Below, in pieces: positions 57,731 through 64,000 of a stretch of DNA of 64,000 nucleotides. Location: contig CAIIXF020000012.1 of the NCBI GenBank assembly GCA_903813345.2, forward strand, positions 30,018,184 to 30,082,183. The letters are read 5' to 3'. The stretch is from Owenia fusiformis (taxonomy: Eukaryota; Annelida; Polychaeta; Sabellida; Oweniidae). The notes beneath the pieces were generated by a model. The model searched no databases and was not told where the DNA came from. It was given only the letters and a program-made list of their open reading frames with translations. Each line of letters starts with the position of its first letter. Positions within the stretch are counted from its first letter, which is position 1. A program made the translations under genes and the position numbers.

Positions 57731-58920
57731 CAATCTTGTAGTCAATTTCATAAAGTTCTTCGTACCATTATAATACTAGAAGTGAAATTTGATATTCTGT
57801 TGTCAACCTCGCATAAACTATTAGGCAATGATACGCAGAGGATGCATTTTAATATACATTTGAAAGAGACATTCTGACATTTTACTGCTCAAAATAGGAT
57901 GATAACTATTATCTATGACATCTTGATCTAGTCTATGACTAAATATATTTTGTTAAACGTGTTCTTCATGTTTGATTATTAAATCACAAAACTATTTTCT
58001 TCTTTTCACAATTTGTGAAGTTAAAATAAAGGTTGTGAAAAGAAGAAAATAGTTTGCAATATATTTGGGTTTCTCTGGCATGGCAATGTTCGACCTATTG
58101 TAATTGAGGAAAAAATTGGGAAAATTTGAAGGCATTGGAAATGAAGTCAAATTACATTTCCATCAATATTATAAGTATTTTCCTCGCAGGTTATGGAAAT
58201 AAAAATTCAAACATAAAGGGGCTTTAACACGTAGTTCAATGGGGGAGCTGTAAGGTTGCCAAACTTATGGAGGGGAGTGTATGTTTCTATTTTCATTTTT
58301 CATACTTTACAAACATTTTGTCTAGAACAATTTAGTGTACATTTACGCATGTGCTTATGAATTTGATAGGAGGCATATAACAGAAATTACTTAGAAATTA
58401 CATAGATTGTTACCTAAAAGTGCCACGCCCACTTTTGAGTATTGAGAGCGGTAGTGACCAAATAGGAATATGGACTAGAGTAATAAATATCATTCAATTA
58501 ATCATTTTGTTATATTGAAAACACCTTTAATATGTTTTTCAAGTCATCTTCATGTTGATTGGTGTAATTCGAAAAGGTGAGCAGTCATTCACCTTTTAAA
58601 GAAGTGGTGGATTTATCTGAAATATTTACAATTTTTCGCACGCAAAAAGTTGTGTTGCCATAGCAACCACTCGACCAATCATAATCAAACTTGTCAAAGC
58701 AACTTATGGTCCGAGCTCACCCACAATTTACAAACATTTTCTCAAGAACAATTTAGTGTATATTTACGCATGAGTATACGTTGCGAACAAGTAGCTACGC
58801 CACTGCTAGTATAATTGATTGTATTTTAAATAATGAAGAAAACTCAAATTCTACATGACCAGTAGGGCGGAAAATTATACATCGTTGGCGTATGCAAGCG
58901 ATTAGTATATACACGGTGAT
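57731..58920. other. no gene; one hairpin and one X-box-like site
   Basis: 57989-58011 (AAACTATTTTCTTCTTTTCA followed by CAA) pairs perfectly with 58033-58055. GTTGCCATAGCAAC lies at 58654-58667. Nothing else can be supported. Confidence 0.6.
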
Positions 58921-59220
58921 ATAGAATGAATGCAATATGGGACTTAGTCAATTGGAGTCGGTGTGTTGGCTTCGGGTGATTTGTCTACTTTAGATACTCA
59001 TCCCCTTCCACCTGAGTCTCTAAAATCTGCCGCCGGTCCCCAGGGTCGGGGATCGATGTTAAGTAGGAAACTACGCCTATCATACGCTCAGGTGTGCCTA
59101 ACATATCGTTTTGACACGAGATGGTGTCTCGCACCAGCCCCCCGATATCTCATCGCGTATTACTTTTTCATCTCATATTTGACCCCATTTTGTTAGTTTG
59201 CTGCTCCATTAGGGATCGTG
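58921..59220. other. unexplained GC-richer segment
   Basis: CTGCCGCCGGTCCCCAGGGT and the surrounding text stand out from the AT-rich neighbourhood. There is a 77-codon frame without splice support. I do not recognise it. Confidence 0.3.
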
Positions 59221-59865
59221 TCCACATACACGTAGATCAAGGTTTTGTAGATTCACGATTTGGCTCATCCACAAATCAATTTACATAAAAAATACTTTGC
59301 TTGTGAAATGTTTTGATACTAACCATCATACAATTTTATGTTTTCTTTTCTAAAACATCCACTTGTTTAAATATTTTGTTAGTAAAATGTATCAATGCGT
59401 TTACGCAATTTTATAATCATCATTCAGAACTCAGATGGGAGATAACAGAAATAACAAATTAAAAAACTTACAGATTAACTGCGGATAAAATGTCAAAATA
59501 TCAAGATTCGTGTAAACTTTTTAATGAATACAAAACTGAAGCTGAAATAGGTGCAGTTTTCAATCTGGAAACTTCTTTCATTATAACATGATCTAAGGTC
59601 AAATTCCTAAATTTCAATTGTCATTTAGAATAATAAGTAAATATATTGGCACATTGGTTTTCTTTGTTTATGAAAAATCAGTGGACCGTAGAAGAAAGGT
59701 GAAGTAGAACAAATATTTAACTTTGAATGACCTAATAGTTTGGTGATACATAAGTACGTAAGTAGATAACAGTCTAGTTGTGAACGCCATCTATCAATAA
59801 AATTGCAGAAAATAATACATTTGATCTATACAAACAACAAACTTCTAGTGTTATCTAGTAAACAT
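59221..59865. other. no gene seen
   Basis: AT-rich sequence, no supported feature. Confidence 0.4.
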
Positions 59866-60945
59866 TTTATTATACAAAACAATTAAAAGTAAACATTACA
59901 AATATATATTGTTAGTATTTTGTAAATCAAGTTGCTTTACGGCATTGACATGACAAAGTTCTTCCAACACTTTTATTTTTCATGGAGTGAGACCCAAAGA
60001 AATCATGATATCCTCAAATCACACAGGAAAAACTGAATATACAAGTATTATGATATGCACCCTCCAAACAGAGGGCTGCATAATTTGTTCTTTCTAGATT
60101 TTTGAGTCCTTAATGATCAGAGGTTGATGGGAGTATATAACGATTTGTCGATTACTTTTGAATCAGCCCTCGTATAATAATTAATACATAATTGTTCTCA
60201 CTTCAGTCAATATATAATATTTTGGCACATCTGGATAATTGTAATAAATTTCAAATTCTAATAGCTGCCTTAAACATACAAAATTAGTTGAGAACAAGTG
60301 AGTGATTGCAAAAGCTCACCATGTGAGCTAAAAACTACAAGGGATATTTCATTATTTTGTTAAATAACATTCATAATCACACATTAAAATGAAGGCACAT
60401 TTCCTACATATAGCACCAATAAGTTCTGCCTCAAGTTCCTGTGGTTTGACCATTATGGAAATTGCTTAATTTTGGCACACTTTTGCTAGATCTCAAAGAC
60501 TGCCTTATCTGAAACCCTGAAGTGTCTCTGTTTCAAAAGTTCAAATAATAAAGGCTCATATTGGCCTTAATTTCATTATATTGTTAAATATAATTAATGA
60601 TCATACATTCAACTTGACCTTTTGACCCCAACGTACCTCAACTCTATAATATGGATGTCCAGGGACTTCATCCTTGACTAAGCACTAATGTAATAAATCA
60701 CTATTGTATATGGTAAATAATAAATATTCATTAACCAGAACACAGTAACTGGTGGTGACATAAATTGCACAAATTTTATATATTGCAAATCCTATTCACT
60801 AAGCAGCCTAGTCATGATTTAGTCTTTAATCTCACTGTTTTAATTATCAGCAGCAGTATATAGGAGGTACACTCCCTTTCCTTTGAGTGATTTAAGTCCT
60901 CATGTTTTTGGTCCACTCGTCCATAGTCTGGTGAAAATATTAGTT
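59866..60945 (-). other. UPB1: probable 3' UTR of UPB1
   Basis: It follows the UPB1 stop codon with no other exon in sight. On the minus strand AATAAA occurs at 59871-59866 as one possible polyadenylation signal; nearer ones cannot be excluded. The extent is inference. Confidence 0.35.
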
Positions 60946-61029
60946 CTATTCCTTGACAATAGGTGGCTGATAGTCAGGTTTGATAGCTTCAGCGAGGGAT
61001 TCCGCATAAAGGGGAAGACGTTGTGTCAT
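60946..61029 (-). CDS. UPB1: UPB1 last exon
   Basis: The acceptor on the minus strand is TATTGTTCAG. It starts in phase 0 with ATGACACAACG (internal Met), 27 codons plus TAG. It encodes the conserved C-terminal tail ending IVKE. Confidence 0.93.
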   Translation of the reverse strand: MTQRLPLYAESLAEAIKPDYQPPIVKE

Positions 61030-61985
61030 CTGAACAATAAATAAGATGGAATATAGTTTATAGTTTATTTATTTATTTATAGTGGTCAGTCTTACAATTC
61101 AATCATAAAATATAAAATAAAAAAATTAATTACAATTTTACCCAGCCCACCTTGGGCTTATTAACCACTGTTAACAATAGAAAATACAAAATTGAAATAG
61201 GTTATTTTCATCCATATTATTTACAATATCATTTGGGTCGTTCAAAAAGTTTTAAACAAAAGCTTCCCAAGGGAAGAGATATTAGTATTTTTACATAAAA
61301 TTTATTACAGATATAGTGTCACTATTGCATTTTAGTGTATTTATTGTAACCATGACACTTAAATGAAATAAATAAATAGAAAATCACCCTCAGTCCTTAC
61401 ATGAAACTTCATGACTATAATCTATGCACATACAGAGTTACATTAACTTTAAACCTTGAACCAAGAGAACCATTGTAATGACCCTTAAAATAATTTCAGG
61501 ACTTACCCTGAGTCCCCAAGTATCCTTAACTTGGCGGCACAAGTTTAGATCCATCTCAGTGACGAGAAGGCCATCAATTGTCCTTGATAAACCCTAAAAC
61601 GCAGAGGCAAACACTTTACATATTGATTTATCGCATACACCTTACACTCCTCAAGTTTTCTTCAAGTTGAATGATGAATTCTGTGAGTCAAAAAGGCCAA
61701 TTCCATGTGAATTCTAAGATTCCAAGCAATTTTTAAATTTGAATTATTTCAATTCTACAAATTCATTTTTTCAGTTTTTGTGAATAGTGGAAAGTGACTG
61801 GGACAGATATACTATCTATCTTTTCCATAGATACAATATAAACATATTCCCAACATACACATTCCACTCAACAAGATTTTTGAATATACTGTACTATCTC
61901 CCCTAGATACAATACAAACATATTCCTGAGTGTTATCTACTTACTGGTGTTCTACTGCCATCTGGGGCTGCTACATAGCTTGTAC
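60946..61985 (-). CDS. UPB1: beta-ureidopropionase, last three exons (partial gene)
   Basis: Exons 61945-61985, 61507-61593 and 60946-61029 (minus) join to TSYVAAPDGSRTP, then GLSRTIDGLLVTEMDLNLCR, QVKDTWGLR, then MTQRLPLYAESLAEAIKPDY and QPPIVKE-stop. This follows the C-terminus of animal beta-ureidopropionase, as I recall it, almost residue for residue. The enzyme, a nitrilase-fold cytosolic hydrolase, performs the last step of uracil/thymine breakdown (N-carbamoyl-beta-alanine to beta-alanine, CO2 and ammonia). The catalytic Glu-Lys-Cys lies in upstream exons beyond the window. All three exons have proper AG/GT borders (GTAAGT donors). The exons were too short to stand out as long open frames. 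Confidence 0.93.
61060..61370. repeat. interspersed repeat in the last UPB1 intron
   Basis: TTTATTTATTTATAGTGGTC at one end and AAATGAAATAAATAAATAG at the other, with CAGCCCACCTTGGGCTTATT inside. It resembles the 3' end of a retroelement with a simple tail, reversed. The identity is unclear. Confidence 0.4.
61507..61593 (-). CDS. UPB1: UPB1 penultimate exon
   Basis: 87 nt, phase 0 to 0. The acceptor is GCGTTTTAG and the donor is GTAAGT on the minus strand. It encodes GLSRTIDGLLVTEMDLNLCR followed by QVKDTWGLR. Confidence 0.93.
61945..61985 (-). CDS. UPB1: UPB1 antepenultimate exon
   Basis: 41 nt. The acceptor is ATTTGTTTTAG and the donor is GTAAGT on the minus strand. Two leading bases need a phase-1 donor upstream, and a carried G would restore the Gly before TSYVAAPDGSRTP. 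Confidence 0.9.
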
Positions 61986-62139
61986 CTAAAACAAATAAAT
62001 AAATCAAGTTCAAATATGTCAAAAACATTCAAAGTACAAAGAAGATTCATCTTAAAATACAACTTCCATTTTGTCAGTATCAAAACTATCAAATAAGCCA
62101 CACGGTGAACAGAATCGCACCCTTGAACAGAATACACTT

Positions 62140-63470
62140 TTCGGGATGGAAAATTCAAAATGGCCACCTTAACATTTACCCAGACTGCCTATAAACTAAT
62201 CAGTTCTAAACTTTCCATAGAAACATCTCTAAAATTTTGGGATGAATCCATGAAACCTGTAAACAACCCTCAAGAGACACGTTTTAAGGTATTACTTCAC
62301 AGTGTATCAGGGTTTTTTTCTACAATTCAGATTTTCCTGAAAAAATGCTAGTAAAAGATATACTGATGTATTACAAAATATGTGAAAATTGGAAAGATTG
62401 ACTGTTTAGTTATTTCTAAAAAATGTTTTAATTTAACATTGCTCTCAATGGGAAATTCTTTTTTATTTTTTAAAACAAGCCTTCAAAGACACAATTTTAT
62501 GAACGAAAAATCCAAAATGGCCACCTTAACATTAACCAAGAATGCCGAAAAACTAATCAGTTCTAAACTTTTATAGGTAGAAACATCCCTGAGAATTTCA
62601 AATGAATCCCTCAAACGGTTTGGCTGGAAACCTGTAGACAAGCCTTGACAGACAAGATTTTAGGACGGAAAATCCAAAATGGCCGTCTTAACATTTATCC
62701 AGAATGTCGAAAAACTAATCAGTTCTAAACTTTCATAGGTAAAAACATCCCTGAGAATTTCAAATGAATCCCTCAAACGGTTTGGCTGAAAACCTGTAGA
62801 CAAGCCCTGAAAGACAAGATTTTAGAACGGAAAATCCAAAATGGCCGTCTTAACATTTACCCAGAATGCCGAAAAACTAATCAGTTCTAAACTTTCATAG
62901 GTAGAAACATCCCTGAGAATTTCAAATGAATCCCTCAAACAGTTTGGCTGGAAACCTGTAGACAAGCCTTGACAGACAAGATTTTAGGACGGAAAATCCA
63001 AAATGGCCGCATTAACATTTACCCAGAATGCCCAAAAACTAATCAGTTTTAAACTTTCATAGGTAGAAACATCCCTGAGAATTTCAAATGAATCCTTCAA
63101 ACGGTTTGGCTGGAAACCTGTAGTCAAGCCTTGACAGACAAGATTTTAGGACGGAAATTCCAAAATGGCCGCCTTAACATTTACCCAGAATGCCGAAAAA
63201 CTAATCATTTCTAAACTTTCATAGGTAGAAACATCCCTGAGAATTTCAAATGAATCCCTCAAACGGTTTGGCTGGAAACCTGTAGAGCCTTGACAGACAA
63301 GATTTTAGGAGGGAAAATCCAAAATGGCCGCCTTAATATTTACCAGAATGCCGAAAAACTAATCAGTTCTAAACTTTCATAGGTAGAAACATCCCTGAAA
63401 ATTTCAAATGAATCCCTCAAACGGTTTGGCTGGAAACCTGTAGACAAGATTATTCGGGACGCCCGCCCGC
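62140..63470 (+). repeat. 162-bp tandem array in a UPB1 intron
   Basis: The anchor CAAAATGGCCGCCTTAACAT starts at 62156, 62513, 62675, 62837, 62999, 63161 and 63320, mostly 162 bp apart. Each unit also has CCGAAAAACTAATCAGTTCT and CCCTCAAACGGTTTGGCTGG. The first units are diverged. It ends at GGGACGCCCGCCCGCCCGGC. Confidence 0.93.
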
Positions 63471-63803
63471 CCGGCAAACTGATTACAATATAGCACCTTA
63501 GGGTGTGATAAAAACAAACATTTATGATGTGATACACTAATGCAATCAAATGCCAGAACATGTTTTTGTTAAAAACTACTTGAATTCCATTTACATAATA
63601 TATCTTCTTTAGGGATGATGTTAAACCCCCTCACCTCCCCATATAAACAAAATTTAGAATTTGAAGTTGATTTCAAAAGGAAATCTGAATTCACTAATCA
63701 AAACTTCATTTACCAACTCCCCATAATTTAACTTCCATGTGACACTTCTAACCTAAGTTTTGAATTAATGACTAGCAAAGTGTACAAATAATATTTATGT
63801 AAA
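63471..63803. other. no exon seen (UPB1 intron)
   Basis: No UPB1 exon could be found on the minus strand between 61986 and 64000, so the intron is at least 2 kb. Confidence 0.5.
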
Positions 63804-64000
63804 CCGGGCCGTAGCCAGGATTTGCCAAGGGGGTTCACTTTTTGAAAATTTTCAGGGGGGTTCACTTTTGACAATTTTGGTCCAAAAATGGCCAAAATCA
63901 CTTAAATGTGCTCAGAATGATGAAAAACTGCATAATTTTGAAAAAAGTTTTGGCCAGGGGGGTTCACTCGAACCCATCGACCCCCCTGGCTACGGGCCCG
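63804..64000. mobile_element. TIR element at the right edge
   Basis: CCGGGCCGTAGCCAGGATTT at the left and CCCCTGGCTACGGGCCCG at the right are inverted ends. The interior repeats GGGGGTTCACTTTT. It may continue past the window edge by a few bases. Confidence 0.75.

Overview
The window looks like AT-rich nuclear DNA of a marine invertebrate animal. The evidence is spliced genes with GT..AG introns, a multi-C2H2 zinc-finger gene, a rhodopsin-class 7TM receptor, an NXPE/PC-esterase-like gene, the 3' end of beta-ureidopropionase, tRNA-derived SINE-like repeats, a truncated LINE, many foldback/MITE elements and long minisatellites. I cannot fix the phylum. Repeat style and gene types would suit a mollusc, brachiopod, annelid, hemichordate or lancelet. 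There is nothing prokaryotic: no operons, CRISPR or rRNA.

Layout. 0-3.6 kb: tandem ~340-bp repeats and a TIR element. 3.6-6.5 kb: an intronless minus-strand NXPE-like gene (4072-5754) between inverted copies of one repeat. 6.5-18 kb: gene-poor, with one candidate orphan exon (9129-9247), a SINE pair (11.6-12.2 kb), an inverted pair at 13.1/14.4 kb, and several TIR elements. 18.7-30.8 kb: an eight-exon zinc-finger gene on the plus strand, assembled here from phase-matched splice sites (5139 nt, 1712 aa). It has nine C2H2 fingers, then a FLYWCH/FAR1-like C..H.H region, then two very long tandem-repeat exons (14-aa and 11-aa periods). Its 3' flank carries a further 31-bp minisatellite.

31-39.8 kb: repeats, foldback elements and a fragment of a 7TM-receptor pseudogene (35.6-36.0 kb). 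39.8-43.8 kb: a 32-bp minisatellite, then a 147-bp-period array, ending at the stop codon of an intact intronless 7TM receptor (42430-43749, minus). 44-51 kb: transposon debris, including the 3' part of a LINE (48567-49958). 51.1-51.9 kb: an 851-bp near-perfect palindrome with 6-bp flanking duplications. 52.5-57 kb: more ~31-32-bp minisatellites interrupted by two mobile elements, leading into a truncated receptor pseudogene (57.1-57.7 kb). 60.9-62.0 kb: the last three exons of beta-ureidopropionase (UPB1, minus), whose upstream exons lie beyond the window. A 162-bp tandem array occupies the UPB1 intron.

The genes do not form a pathway. The recurring theme is tandem-repeat growth tied to genes. 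In the zinc-finger gene it became coding, with periods that are multiples of three. At the receptor family it lies downstream of the intact gene and the 57-kb copy, and a satellite-like unit supplies the receptor's last codons.
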